DNA from: Drosophila persimilis
Lineage: Eukaryota; Arthropoda; Insecta; Diptera; Drosophilidae
Direction: 5' to 3'
Assembly: GCF_003286085.1 (NCBI RefSeq)
Contig: NW_020825313.1
Coordinates: 5,394,001-5,458,000, forward strand
Length of the DNA stretch: 64,000 bases
Of the stretch, positions 1 through 11,629 are shown piece after piece. The number at the start of each line of letters is the position of its first letter. Position 1 is the first letter of the stretch. A program made the translations under genes and the position numbers. The notes beneath the pieces are model-generated. The model did no database searches and was not told where the DNA came from. It was given only the letters and a program-made list of their open reading frames with translations.

Positions 1-2473
1 GACGGCACTCAGCTTGAGACGCTGGACTCGAAAACGATGAGGTCGCGGTTCCTACGACCGGTCGGCTGACGGGCCGACGAGGACGGCGCTCGGCGTAGAT
101 GGCGGCGGTGCAGCCGGGGCTGGACGGGCTGGGCGACGAGGGCGGCGTCCGGCGTGGGCCGATGTAGCTGTCGACTGTATTTCCGAGGCTGAGCGGGCTG
201 GACAGCGAGGCGCGGATATGTGGAGTAGCGTGTGGCCATGTCTGGATACGATGAACTAGGAGGAAGGAAAGTGGTCGAAGAAGTATTAGTAATGAAACTT
301 GGAGCTTTGGAAGGTACATTCGCGTTATTGTTGGACGGAACTAGGGCGTTCTACTGGGAGGAGAACGACCTTTACAACAGGCCTTTTAAGGACCCCGCGG
401 GCAGTAAGGATATCTACCACACGGACTCTATCGTCAGCGCCGGGATACACGGACTGGACTCTCCCGAGCCGCCATTCATTGGAGGGCAGGTTGTCTTCTT
501 TGACGACAACCATATCCCCAACCTGGAGGTTTGGCGTCGGCGTCTGCCACTTAGTGCGCTTGTGGAGCTCTTTGAGGTATTCCTCTTTCCACCGCTGGCA
601 AAACTGTTGGGTGAGGGCCTTTATTTCGGGTTCGGCCGTAGACATCAAGGGTCCCCCGGTAAGGAAGTGCCCGGGAGTAAGGGCCAGAAACTCAGTTGGA
701 TCTTCGGACATCGGCGAGAGCGGCCTGGAATTCAGGCGTGCTTCGATCTTTGCGAGAAGCGTGGAAAGCTCTTCGAAAGTGTACTTCCGAGAGGACGTGG
801 CTTTGTAGAAGACAGTTTTGAAACTCTTCACCCCGGCTTCCCACAGACCTCCCATGTGTGGAGCTCCTGGTGGAATAAAACGCCACGAAACCCGGTGATG
901 GCTGTACGCACCAGTTATCGAGCCCTTGAATGCTTCTAGGAATTCACGGGAAAGCACCTTGGCGGCACCAACGAAAGTTATGCCATTGTCGGAGTGAATG
1001 CGCTGCGGACACCCTCGTCGTGCGACGAAACGAGCGAAGGCTGCAAGAAATTTCTAGGTCGTGAGATCCGACGTGGGCTCCAAATGGATCGCCTTCGTGG
1101 AAAAACACACGAACACACACACATACCCCTTGTTTATCAGGCACGCTCTGCCTGTGTAATTCCGTATTTCGAAGGGACCCGCGTAGTAAATTCCGGTGTG
1201 CGTGAACGGTCTGGAAAAGGACGTTCGTTCCGTAGGAAGATCACCCATCATTTGGGCTTGCAACTTCTGTCTGTGGATGACGCATACATTGCAGGAGTTT
1301 ACCACCCCCGTCATGAGTTTCTGAACCTTGGGAATCCAGAACTTGGATCGGATAAGTCGCACCATTAGTTGGTTCCCGCCATGAAGAGTTATCCGGTGGG
1401 TGAATTGCGCGAGAAGGCGGGAAAGCCGGCAGCGGTACGGCAGAATAATGGGATGCCGTTCGTCGTACTTCAGAAAGGTAGAAGTTGCGATACGGCCACA
1501 TGCTCTTATGAGCCCATGTTGGTCTAGGAACGGGTTCAAATTCAGGATAGAACTTGACCTTGGCACTGGCCGCTTCTCGCTTAGGCAGTGATACTCTTGG
1601 GAGTATTCCCTGCGCTGAGTCTCTAGGATAAGAGTGCGCTCAGCTGCGGTAATGTATTCGCTTGCAAGGTCCGGTTCTACCCCGTAGGTTTCTGCTAATT
1701 CCTCCATCCTGCTCAGGAATTCTAGCAGCCCTCCGTTTCCTGAAAAGATCAGGTCCCACTTGCGTATTTTTTCTATTATCGCTACTGCTTCTGGTGATCC
1801 TTTCTTTATCTGTTTTGGAAATAGCGATTTCTTCCTGCCTGTCCTGGTCTCCCCTTGACTCTCTTCCATTGTTGATTTTTGTGGTACTCCTTTTGGTGAT
1901 TGTTGCCTTGGGCTCTTGGTTCTCGGGCTTTTTCCTCGTGTTTGGGTATTTGCTAGTTGTTCTAGCCTCTCTCGAATATGTATTGGGAGGTCTGTTCTCT
2001 CCGAAAATTGTAGTAGTTGTTTCTTTTGGGTCTCTAGTCCGTCCAGTTTCTCCAATCCGAATTCCTCACAATAGTTCTGTAACTCCAGTTTCGTTGCTTG
2101 GTTTATCCATTGTTTTGCCATCTTGACCTTTGAGATTATGCTTCTTATGCTACCGGCGCCTAAGACCAGAGAGATGGTGGCTGGTCGATGGAATTGCGCA
2201 TCTGCGAGCTTCAGATCGTCAAATCGAGCCCGGATCGTATCGCTCAAAGGTCGGATCGGCGTGCGGATGCGCAAACGGGGCTCGACCTTCAGGATGGCTT
2301 CCAGTCGGAAGTCGCCCGTCTTGGTACGAATGACCGCGGTGCACACCTTCTCGTTGCCGACGCGCGTAGTAGGTAGCTTGAAGGCCGTTTCGAAATCCTT
2401 CGATTTAGATGTAGAAGGGAGCTTACGGAGGGCGCCGGGGTTCCTACGACGGGGCGGTTCACGGGGTGACGGG
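1..2473 (-). repeat. Chimeric BEL-derived tandem unit, copy A (cut by window start)
   Basis: This is the first copy of a tandem array with a 2,483-bp period: the same features recur at 232, 2,715 and 5,198. Read on the minus strand, the unit holds a GC-rich Ala/Pro/Arg-rich tail, a fragment of a BEL protease-region domain (DUF1758-like, ending in an LADAQF-type motif), a Gypsy-like gag N-terminus, and then the zinc-binding, core and C-terminal parts of a BEL integrase. Reverse transcriptase and RNase H are absent. Copy A has a 10-bp deletion near position 90 relative to copies B and C, which explains why its length is 2,473. The window opens inside the array, so more copies may lie to the left. 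Encoded proteins match copy B over long stretches. Confidence 0.9.
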
Positions 2474-2481
2474 GACGGCAC
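325..2481 (-). pseudogene. Chimeric protease/gag/integrase ORFs of unit A
   Basis: Two minus-strand frames cover this copy: 2,481-1,054 (475 codons) and, directly after a TAG at 1,054-1,056, the downstream integrase reading on to 325. The first has a DUF1758-like protease tail, a gag-like stretch starting near an MAKQWI motif, an abrupt switch at about 1,671 into BEL RNase H-tail sequence, and then the H2C2 zinc finger and start of the integrase core (GDLPTER, STKAIHLE). The second has the SDNG and GGLWEAG integrase motifs and the BEL C-terminal tail (GRVQSVYPG). The single TAG interrupts an otherwise continuous integrase frame right after the SDLTT motif. It is a dead integrase fragment unless the stop is read through. 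Confidence 0.8.
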
Positions 2482-4956
2482 TCAGCTTGAGACGCTGGAC
2501 TCGAAAACGATGAGGTCGCGGTTCCTACGACCGGTCGGCTGACGGGCCGACGAGGACGGCGCTCGGCGTGAGCCGGCGTAGATGGCGGCGGTGCAGCCGG
2601 GGCTGGACGGGCTGGGCGACGAGGGCGGCGTCCGGCGTGGGCCGATGTAGCTGTCGACTGTATTTCCGAGGCTGAGCGGGCTGGACAGCGAGGCGCGGAT
2701 ATGTGGAGTAGCGTGTGGCCATGTCTGGATACGATGAACTAGGAGGAAGGAAAGTGGTCGAAGAAGTATTAGTAATGAAACTTGGAGCTTTGGAAGGTAC
2801 ATTCGCGTTATTGTTGGACGGAACTAGGGCGTTCTACTGGGAGGAGAACGACCTTTACAACAGGCCTTTTAAGGACCCCGCGGGCAGTAAGGATATCTAC
2901 CACACGGACTCTATCGTCAGCGCCGGGATACACGGACTGGACTCTCCCGAGCCGCCATTCATTGGAGGGCAGGTTGTCTTCTTTGACGACAACCATATCC
3001 CCAACCTGGAGGTTTGGCGTCGGCGTCTGCCACTTAGTGCGCTTGTGGAGCTCTTTGAGGTATTCCTCTTTCCACCGCTGGCAAAACTGTTGGGTGAGGG
3101 CCTTTATTTCGGGTTCGGCCGTAGACATCAAGGGTCCCCCGGTAAGGAAGTGCCCGGGAGTAAGGGCCAGAAACTCAGTTGGATCTTCGGACATCGGCGA
3201 GAGCGGCCTGGAATTCAGGCGTGCTTCGATCTTTGCGAGAAGCGTGGAAAGCTCTTCGAAAGTGTACTTCCGAGAGGACGTGGCTTTGTAGAAGACAGTT
3301 TTGAAACTCTTCACCCCGGCTTCCCACAGACCTCCCATGTGTGGAGCTCCTGGTGGAATAAAACGCCACGAAACCCGGTGATGGCTGTACGCACCAGTTA
3401 TCGAGCCCTTGAATGCTTCTAGGAATTCACGGGAAAGCACCTTGGCGGCACCAACGAAAGTTATGCCATTGTCGGAGTGAATGCGCTGCGGACACCCTCG
3501 TCGTGCGACGAAACGAGCGAAGGCTGCAAGAAATTTCTAGGTCGTGAGATCCGACGTGGGCTCCAAATGGATCGCCTTCGTGGAAAAACACACGAACACA
3601 CACACATACCCCTTGTTTATCAGGCACGCTCTGCCTGTGTAATTCCGTATTTCGAAGGGACCCGCGTAGTAAATTCCGGTGTGCGTGAACGGTCTGGAAA
3701 AGGACGTTCGTTCCGTAGGAAGATCACCCATCATTTGGGCTTGCAACTTCTGTCTGTGGATGACGCATACATTGCAGGAGTTTACCACCCCCGTCATGAG
3801 TTTCTGAACCTTGGGAATCCAGAACTTGGATCGGATAAGTCGCACCATTAGTTGGTTCCCGCCATGAAGAGTTATCCGGTGGGTGAATTGCGCGAGAAGG
3901 CGGGAAAGCCGGCAGCGGTACGGCAGAATAATGGGATGCCGTTCGTCGTACTTCAGAAAGGTAGAAGTTGCGATACGGCCACATGCTCTTATGAGCCCAT
4001 GTTGGTCTAGGAACGGGTTCAAATTCAGGATAGAACTTGACCTTGGCACTGGCCGCTTCTCGCTTAGGCAGTGATACTCTTGGGAGTATTCCCTGCGCTG
4101 AGTCTCTAGGATAAGAGTGCGCTCAGCTGCGGTAATGTATTCGCTTGCAAGGTCCGGTTCTACCCCGTAGGTTTCTGCTAATTCCTCCATCCTGCTCAGG
4201 AATTCTAGCAGCCCTCCGTTTCCTGAAAAGATCAGGTCCCACTTGCGTATTTTTTCTATTATCGCTACTGCTTCTGGTGATCCTTTCTTTATCTGTTTTG
4301 GAAATAGCGATTTCTTCCTGCCTGTCCTGGTCTCCCCTTGACTCTCTTCCATTGTTGATTTTTGTGGTACTCCTTTTGGTGATTGTTGCCTTGGGCTCTT
4401 GGTTCTCGGGCTTTTTCCTCGTGTTTGGGTATTTGCTAGTTGTTCTAGCCTCTCTCGAATATGTATTGGGAGGTCTGTTCTCTCCGAAAATTGTAGTAGT
4501 TGTTTCTTTTGGGTCTCTAGTCCGTCCAGTTTCTCCAATCCGAATTCCTCACAATAGTTCTGTAACTCCAGTTTCGTTGCTTGGTTTATCCATTGTTTTG
4601 CCATCTTGACCTTTGAGATTATGCTTCTTATGCTACCGGCGCCTAAGACCAGAGAGATGGTGGCTGGTCGATGGAATTGCGCATCTGCGAGCTTCAGATC
4701 GTCAAATCGAGCCCGGATCGTATCGCTCAAAGGTCGGATCGGCGTGCGGATGCGCAAACGGGGCTCGACCTTCAGGATGGCTTCCAGTCGGAAGTCGCCC
4801 GTCTTGGTACGAATGACCGCGGTGCACACCTTCTCGTTGCCGACGCGCGTAGTAGGTAGCTTGAAGGCCGTTTCGAAATCCTTCGATTTAGATGTAGAAG
4901 GGAGCTTACGGAGGGCGCCGGGGTTCCTACGACGGGGCGGTTCACGGGGTGACGGG
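2474..4956 (-). repeat. Chimeric BEL-derived tandem unit, copy B (complete)
   Basis: This is the complete 2,483-bp unit between copy A and copy C. Its predicted proteins look identical to those of copy A, including the integrase stop and the loss of 14 codons in the integrase C-terminal part that copy C retains. Head-to-tail order without LTRs points to unequal exchange or amplification of a circle rather than to independent insertions. Unlike a normal BEL tandem, no LTR separates the copies. Confidence 0.9.
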
Positions 4957-4964
4957 GACGGCAC
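2808..4964 (-). pseudogene. Chimeric protease/gag/integrase ORFs of unit B
   Basis: The arrangement is the same as in copy A: frame 4,964-3,537 (protease fragment, gag-like fragment, H2C2 integrase start) ends in TAG, and the downstream frame 3,440-2,808 carries the rest of the integrase. An upstream frame (5,285-4,965) is joined in phase through one TGA at 4,965, so the whole unit would be nearly one long frame apart from two stops. The CX2C zinc finger near an SCNVCVIH motif is kept. The protease part lacks its catalytic D-S/T-G segment, so no active enzyme is expected. Confidence 0.8.
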
Positions 4965-6678
4965 TCAGCTTGAGACGCTGGACTCGAAAACGATGAGGTC
5001 GCGGTTCCTACGACCGGTCGGCTGACGGGCCGACGAGGACGGCGCTCGGCGTGAGCCGGCGTAGATGGCGGCGGTGCAGCCGGGGCTGGACGGGCTGGGC
5101 GACGAGGGCGGCGTCCGGCGTGGGCCGATGTAGCTGTCGACTGTATTTCCGAGGCTGAGCGGGCTGGACAGCGAGGCGCGGATATGTGGAGTAGCGTGTG
5201 GCCATGTCTGGATACGATGAACTAGGAGGAAGGAAAGTGGTCGAAGAAGTATTAGTAATGAAACTTGGAGCTTTGGAAGGTACATTCGCGTTATTGTTGG
5301 ACGAAACTAGGGCGTTCTACTGGGAGGAGAACGACCTTTACAACAGGCATTTTAAGGACCCCGCGGGCAGTAAGGATATCTACCACACGGACTCTATCGT
5401 CAGCGCCGGGATACACGGACTGGACTCTCCCGAGCCGCCATTCATTGGAGGGCAGGTTGTCTTCTTTGACGACAACCATATCCTCAACCTGGAGGTTTGG
5501 CGTCGGCGTCTGCCACTTAGTGCGCTTGTGGAGCTCTTTGAGGTATTCCTCTTTCCACCGCTGGCAAAACTGTTGGGTGAGGGCCTTTAAATGCTGCCAT
5601 CGATTGATTATTGATTTAAGGTCACCCTTTATTTCGGGTTCGGCCGTAGACATCAAGGGTCCCCCGGTAAGGAAGTGCCCGGGAGTAAGGGCCAGAAACT
5701 CAGTTGGATCTTCGGACATCGGCGAGAGCGGCCTGGAATTCAGGCGTGCTTCGATCTTTGCGAGAAGCGTGGAAAGCTCTTCGAAAGTGTACTTCCGAGA
5801 GGACGTGGCTTTGTAGAAGACAGTTTTGAAACTCTTCACCCCGGCTTCCCACAGACCTCCCATGTGTGGAGCTCCTGGTGGGATAAAACGCCACGAAACC
5901 CGGTGATGGCTGTACGCACCAGTTATCGAGCCCTTGAATGCTTCTAGGAATTCACGGGAAAGCACCTTGGCGGCACCAACGAAAGTTTTGCCATTGTCGG
6001 AGTGAATGCGCTGCGGACACCCTCGTCGTGCGACGAAACGAGCGAAGGCTGCAAGAAATTTCTAGGTCGTGAGATCCGACGTGGGCTCCAAATGGATCGC
6101 CTTCGTGGAAAAACACACGAACACACACACATACCCCTTGGTTATCAGGCACGCTCTGCCTGTGTAATTCCGTATTTCGAAGGGACCCGCGTAGTAAATT
6201 CCGGTGTGCGTGAACGGTCTGGAAAAGGACGTTCGTTCCGTAGGAAGATCACCCATCATTTGGGCTTGCAACTTCTGTCTGTGGATGACGCATACATTGC
6301 AGGAGTTTACCACCCCCGTCATGAGTTTCTGAACCTTGGGAATCCAGAACTTGGATCGGATAAGTCGCACCATTAGTTGGTTCCCGCCATGAAGAGTTAT
6401 CCGGTGGGTGAATTGCGCGAGAAGGCGGGAAAGCCGGCAGCGGTACGGCAGAATAATGGGATGCCGTTCGTCGTACTTCAGAAAGGTAGAAGTTGCGATA
6501 CGGCCACATGCTCTTATGAGCCCATGTTGGTCTAGGAACGGGTTCAAATTCAGGATAGAACTTGACCTTGGCACTGGCCGCTTCTCGCTTAGGCAGTGAT
6601 ACTCTTGGGAGTATTCCCTGCGCTGAGTCTCTAGGATAAGAGTGCGCTCAGCTGCGGTAATGTATTCGCTTGCAAGGT
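4957..6678 (-). repeat. Chimeric tandem unit, copy C, grading into BEL1
   Basis: This copy keeps the tail and integrase part of the unit but, from position 6,679 rightward, continues into ordinary BEL RNase H and reverse transcriptase sequence instead of the gag-like fragment of copies A and B. It carries 42 bp near 5,588-5,630 that A and B lack and differs from them by a few amino acids, for example around 5,305 and 5,348. It is therefore the likeliest relative of the source sequence, with A and B being younger near-identical duplicates. Confidence 0.85.
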
Positions 6679-6910
6679 GGTCCTCTTGTCCGGTGACCAG
6701 CTTCCGGCAGCGTTTTGTGAAGCGAAGGACATAAGCATGGACTCGCAGGGCTCTCTCCAGATTGGAGAACCGATCGAGAAAGTCTTCGGATGGGCTCGGT
6801 GCAAAGTGAACCTTCATCCCACGTTGCTCGAGGGTTATATAGCGGGATCGTCCCCGCCTTGGGCTGGCCATTGATGCTGGGGCCCTTGCAACCACGCTGG
6901 TCCGTGCCAC
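5291..6910 (-). pseudogene. BEL1 integrase
   Basis: Frame 6,910-6,062 runs from the end of RNase H into the integrase H2C2 zinc-binding domain (HxxxxH plus CNVC-type cysteines) and the start of the catalytic core (YYAGPFE and CLSTKAIHLE-like motifs). It then meets TAG at 6,062-6,064. The same phase continues to 5,291 with the SDNG core motif, HMGGLWEAG, and the C-terminal SH3-like tail. The integrase would insert the cDNA copy into chromosomal DNA. Its single nonsense codon is shared with array copies A and B, so the mutation predates their amplification. Compared with A and B this version has 14 more codons near 5,600. Confidence 0.85.
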
Positions 6911-8657
6911 CAGAGTTGGTTCTCGACGGGCTCCTGTAAGGATACGCCCCTGCTGGCGAGGTCGGCGGGATTTCGTGCGGTCGGAATGTGACCCAATTCT
7001 CGACCTCGGTGGCTTGGGAAATTCTGGTCACTCGGTTGGCCACGAAGGTAGTCCAGTGGCAAGCAGGCTTTTTCAGCCAGGACAGTACTATAGCGGAATC
7101 TGTCCAGAAGTAACAGGTTGTAGGTGCGCTTGGCATATTTGGCAGGATAGCTGTCGCCATTTCGGACAGTAGCACGGCGCCGCATAGCTCTAACCGGGGG
7201 AGCGATAGTCTTAACGGGTGCGACTCGTGTTTTCGCGGTGAGCAACTGCACCTTGACCAGGGGGTGAGTCTCGATGCGTACGTAGATCGTCGCACCGTAC
7301 GCCTTTTCGGAGGCATCGCAAAATCCGTGATGCTCGACCCTTACAGATGGTTCGGAGCCAATCCACCTTGGAATGCGGATCAGGTCGAGAGCGGAGTAGC
7401 TCTGCAGAAAACTAATCCAGCGCTGACGCATCTCGGTCGGAAGATCTTCGTCCCATCCCACTTCTTGCAACCAGATCTCTTGCATGAAGATCTTTGACCA
7501 GACAATGAAAGGAGCCAACCAGCCCGCAGGGTCGAACAACATTGCTATCTGGGAAAGCACCGCTCGCTTGGTATGGGATGCCGTAGATGCCAGTTCTGGC
7601 GGAACGAAGAAGAAATCGTCTGTTGTCGCCTTCCAGCGAATTCCGAAAGTCTTGGCTGTGCTTTCTGCCTCGATTTCAAGGAAGTCGGTGTGAAGGAGAT
7701 GGTCATTCGGAATGGTAGTCAGGATATCCTTGTGGTTGGACGTCCATTTTCTCAGTGGAAACCCGGCAGAACTCAGGGCGGCCTGTAACTCGCGGATAGC
7801 TAGCTGAGCCTCAGTGGGAGAGTCTGCTCCCGCTAGGACGTCGTCGACATACATACAGGACCGAATGATGTGACTGGCTCTCGGGAATCGGGACTGGAAA
7901 TCGTCTGCAAGCCGTTGCAACGCCTGGATGGCGAGAAAGGGAGCACAATTGACCTCAAAGGTAACAGTTTGCAACTCATAGTCGCGTATCTCGCCCTCCT
8001 TGTTGCGAAACAATATTCGCTGGAAGGGGGTGTGCTTCGGATCTACCCAAATCTGCCGATACATCTTGGTGATGTCAGCATTGAAGACGTACAGGTAGTA
8101 GCGCTACTTCAGGATCTGAAGGCCCTGAGAACAGGGCCGGGGTGCAGAAGATCATTCAAGCTGATACCGTTACTCGACGGGCTGGATGCGTTAAATACAA
8201 CGCGGACTTTCGTGGTGGTGCTATCAGGCTTGAAGATAGCGTGGTGCGGCAGGTAGTAGGTTGAGGACCCATGAATCGGAGGAGCTTCTGTCATGTGATC
8301 AAGGTCTAGGTATTCTTGGATCACGGAGTCGTATTGCGCTTGTAAGGTAGAGTCTCTTTTTAAACGATTTTCGTTCCGCAGAAACCGAGTCAGGGCAATC
8401 GATCTTGAATACCCCAGATCGGATCAGAGACGATCTGGGTCACGGAACGGCAACGCGACAACGTACTTGCCGTTCGACGTTCTCGAAGTGGTTCGGAGGA
8501 AATTGCTTTCGCAGTAGGCATCCGACTCGCCTACGATTTTCACCGGTAGTGTCTCCACCTCCCAAAACTTGGTAAGAAGCTGGTCTAAGGGAGCCTCTAG
8601 CTCGCTCGAAACTTGCGTAGAGAAGGATGAAATACTGCTTTGTACAGTATTGGGCAC
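6648..8657 (-). pseudogene. BEL1 reverse transcriptase and RNase H
   Basis: Reverse transcriptase is recognisable in the frames at 8,324-8,109 (the KVRVVFNAS motif typical of BEL) and 8,064-6,835, which holds DITKMYRQI-like sequence, the catalytic YVDD around 7,850 and the LFDPAGWLAP motif. RNase H follows as two interleaved frames (HGFCDASEKAYGA, then a shifted LPRLELCGA and TDSAIVLSWL). The shifts between 8,109 and 8,064 and near 7,300-6,900 break the polyprotein. An intact version would copy the element RNA into DNA in gag particles. Confidence 0.85.
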
Positions 8658-8720
8658 TTGGCCGGTAAGTACCCACCTGAAAATGGTTTCCTGCCCGAGG
8701 AGAGAGCCACAGATGTTGGT

Positions 8721-9551
8721 CTATGAGCCGCTTAATAGGATGGACGGAAGGATATCCGCTCCAATCAGGACATCAATTTGTGAACTCTCGTGGAAGGTCG
8801 GGTCTGCCCATGCAAGGCCCGGCAGGTCTCGAAACGAAGTTTGCGAAATCGGATAGGATGGCAGGTGACCTGCCAGTTCCGGCAGAACATAGGCCGTGGC
8901 GTTTAAGTGCAAGTCCGGCCTCGTCGTGGAATGGATGGCAAAATGACAGATCTTCGTGGATTGAGCGGATACTGTACGATTGATTCCCGAGACTTGTGCC
9001 TGGATGAGTCGGAACGGCAACTTGATTATGTTAAAAAGACGTTCCGTGATAAACCTTGCCTCGGATCCCGGGTCGATTAGAGCGCGGGCGCGGAAATTTG
9101 TCCCCAGGTGGCAAATATTAATGATTGCTGTTCCCAGAAGGACAGCTCTTTGGCCGGAGGCGAAATAATTTTGAACGCTGGGTGGGGCGTCGGAAGAACT
9201 TGGACTCGGTACGACTGGGGAGGTGGAATCACGGGCGACTGGAGTGCCACGGTGCAGGAGCGTGTGGTGTCGGTCCCCACAAGTACTGCAGTTATGGGCA
9301 CTTTGGCATTCCCGGATCTGATGGCCTCGTGCGAAACAGTTGAGACAAAGCTGCTTTTGTTTGATGCAGCTGGAACGAGCATCAGCGTTCATTTGGAGAA
9401 AGTCCGGGCATAGCCGAATTGGGTGATTCTCTTTCCCGCAAAGATCACACGCTCTCCGGTTCGGATTTACGGTTGTCTCGAAGGAGTGAACCCTCCGAGG
9501 TGACGGAATCTTCCCACAAAGCCCGGGTCGACTTCTGTAATTTGGAGGCAC
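8721..9551 (-). pseudogene. BEL1 gag zinc knuckles and aspartic protease
   Basis: This frame of about 276 codons holds three zinc-binding motifs in the first 125 residues (CDLCGKENHPIRLC, CLNCFARGHQIREC, CSTCGDRHHTLLH), a Ser/Pro-rich linker, and a retropepsin with the catalytic Asp in a DPGSE context. It ends in the LADP-like motif, here WADPTF, and the IDVLIGAD motif that closes BEL protease regions. The knuckles bind genomic RNA; the protease would cut the Gag-Pol precursor. The frame is open throughout, but its neighbours are shifted. Confidence 0.85.
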
Positions 9552-10524
9552 AAATAGTCACCAGCAAGCTGTCCCAGTTTTCGGTGGAGACCTTTGAGTG
9601 GGCCAGTGCTTAAAACTCCTTGGATGGTGCTGAGAAGCTCCTTTAGCGCACGACTGGACTCGGTACCAACGGAAGCCAATGAAAGGAGGATATTTATTTG
9701 GTTAGTCACCAGGAGCCTGTTATTTTCGTACCGGTCCCGAAGGGCATTCCAGGCAGCCTCGAAGCCGTCATTTGTGAGTGGGGACTTTTCCACTATGGCC
9801 TTCGGATCACCTCTGGTCTTAGTGGTGAGGTGGTACAGCTTTTCCACGGGAGACAGCCTGGGATTCTGTATGTAGATCGCAGTAAACAGGTCTCGGAACG
9901 TAGGCCAGCTGACGTAATCCCCAGCGAAAACTTCGATGTCGCATGGGGGAAGTCTGCAGCCGCCGTGGAAATCTGGCTGTGCGGCGGGACGGACTGCTGG
10001 TTGTTGGAGCTGATCAGTGAGATCAGCAACGCACTGTTCGTACACCGTAAAACAGTCATTGAACTTCGATTGAAGGTCCGCTTCAGCCTGCGCACCGTCT
10101 TCAGCCACAACCACGAAACAATTTTTGTGCTTCGGATTTGGTCACGGCGTACCGTGGCAAGCGAGGCAGATGGAGTGCGAGGATTCGGAAGGTTTATTCG
10201 CTCTCCGAAATGCATAAGTTTGCGTGAGGCTGCTCCAAATTTAGCCATTGCTGTAGTGGCAGCGGAGTGAGCCATTGTGTGGGAGGGTTGAGAATGGCTT
10301 GGACTGGCAGTACGCGCTGGCACCTTAAGCGTGACCCGCGACGGGAATAGGACCGATCTGGTCTTCGCACCCGCGGAGCTTGTGGTGGGCCCGGGAGTAC
10401 TGGATGACTTAACTTTGCGTGTCACCGAGGTGGGTGTTTCTGGGGCGGACGAGCTGCGTGGTCTTCTGACACTTGGAGAGGTCACGGACAAAAGTTTTTT
10501 GCTCTCTTCACGCCCTGTTGGCAT
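9467..10524 (-). pseudogene. BEL1 gag (DUF1759-type), frameshifted
   Basis: The N-terminal part is read in the frame starting at 10,524 and is rich in Ser, Thr, Pro and Arg, including an MAKFGAASRKL-like segment. Near 10,130 the recognisable gag moves to the frame 10,114-9,467, which holds the conserved BEL gag core (FAGDYVSWPTFRDLF and the LYHLTTKTRGDP-like region). Gag forms the particle that carries the RNA. The frame change means no full-length Gag can be made from this copy. Confidence 0.75.
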
Positions 10525-11610
10525 ATTCGGAAATCACACGAAGAAAGGAGAACAAAGGAAGTGTGGGGCGAATGGCCACAACCTTGGTTGTATACGGAGA
10601 TTAGGATGAAAATTGAGGATGAACAATAATATTGAGGCGCGAGGTATCAATATATAGAGTCGGTTGCAAACGGCCGTCTAAAACAATATACCCTCGAAAT
10701 GCAGGGTAGCGCGTAACTTGACGCTCCGTTACGGTCAAGCGCGGCACCGAAAAATATTCTCCCACCAACAACAACGCAAGCAAAACGGTGGAGAAGCGAA
10801 AACGAAAGGAAAGACGAAAAGAATGCACCGCTGCTGTTGCTTGTATGTGTGTGTGTGTATGGATGTAAGTGCTAGGTACGGTGCCTTGAGTTAACGCAAT
10901 TGAGCAACGGGTAACCGTTTTAAATACAAGATGTGTGTATGTATATAGATATGCAAGAATATGCTACTTTAAAAGGAATGCGTACTTATGTATGTATATG
11001 TAAATAAATATGCGCTGGGCGTATGAAATCGTGTATTAGGTTATGGACAATATAATTAGTTAAGAAAGGGGCGACGTAGTGACCCGTGTTAGTTTATATA
11101 TGTATGTAATTATAAAACCAAAAAACTGTGCAGAATATGTATGTGCATATGTATGTCCGTTTGTCAGCCGCGAAAACTCAGCTGGTAGCTGGGAGAGGAA
11201 GGCAGATGAGTTACCGACAGATATGCATACATATGTGTATGAATGTAAGCGCTGGATCGGAGGCGGATTAAATTGGTCCCGCTGCAGGTGAATGCTTTTT
11301 ACTTCACTGTGGCACAACTGATTGCACAGACAACGGAACTATAAGCACGACCGTTGTATTGGGTATGTAGATGTGGGTACGAGCACTCGAAGAAGCGGAG
11401 AGCGCCCGGAATTGCCAAGAATATGGCGCCGTCGATAGAACGGTGAAAGGAAAGACGCGGCACGTATATATATGTATATATGTCCAGCCGAATGGGACCA
11501 GGTGAGGAGCCACTGGAGATGGGCAGATGGGGAATCCGTACTTATCTTGGAGGTTGGGAATTGTCCGCCGGTGCTTGCTGGTGTGGACTTCTCCTTTTGT
11601 TTAGGCGAAG
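10525..11610 (-). other. BEL1 5' leader, non-coding
   Basis: About 1.1 kb between the gag start and the primer-binding-type site, with no supportable gene. The stretch 10,840-11,260 is rich in TATG/TGTA simple-sequence runs. Its position suggests an untranslated leader of BEL1, unusually long for the class, so an additional insertion inside it cannot be excluded. Confidence 0.5.
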
Positions 11611-11628
11611 ATCCGGCTCGAAGGACCA
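11611..11628 (-). promoter_or_regulatory. BEL1 tRNA primer-binding-type site
   Basis: On the minus strand this reads TGGTCCTTCGAGCCGGAT, beginning with TGG as expected for complementarity to a tRNA CCA end. The same 18 bases occur at the equivalent place in BEL2 (55,845-55,862), next to a proven LTR. One base separates it from a TG/CA-type LTR edge at 11,630. I do not assign the tRNA. Confidence 0.75.
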
Positions 11629-11629
11629 A

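Larger units (their letters stand above)
5291..11629 (-). mobile_element. BEL1: BEL/Pao LTR retrotransposon, internal region, degenerate
   Basis: On the minus strand, domains appear in canonical BEL/Pao order: gag (10,524-9,467), zinc knuckles and protease (9,551-8,721), reverse transcriptase (about 8,657-7,500), RNase H (about 7,316-6,850) and integrase (6,910-5,291). The frame changes several times, so the copy is dead. A primer-binding-type sequence at 11,611-11,628 fixes its 5' end. No 3' LTR is seen after the integrase: instead the sequence passes into the chimeric tandem array, so the element's 3' end has been replaced or rearranged. Confidence 0.85.

Noticed and set aside
232..939. Long plus-strand frames (235 and 169 codons) repeated in all array copies
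   Set aside because: They are antisense shadows of the BEL integrase; the minus frame carries all conserved motifs.
1662..2126. 154-codon Leu/Val/Ser-rich plus-strand frame that looks like a membrane protein
   Set aside because: It is the antisense of a Lys/Gln/Glu-rich gag segment; hydrophobicity is a mirror effect and is copied identically in the array.
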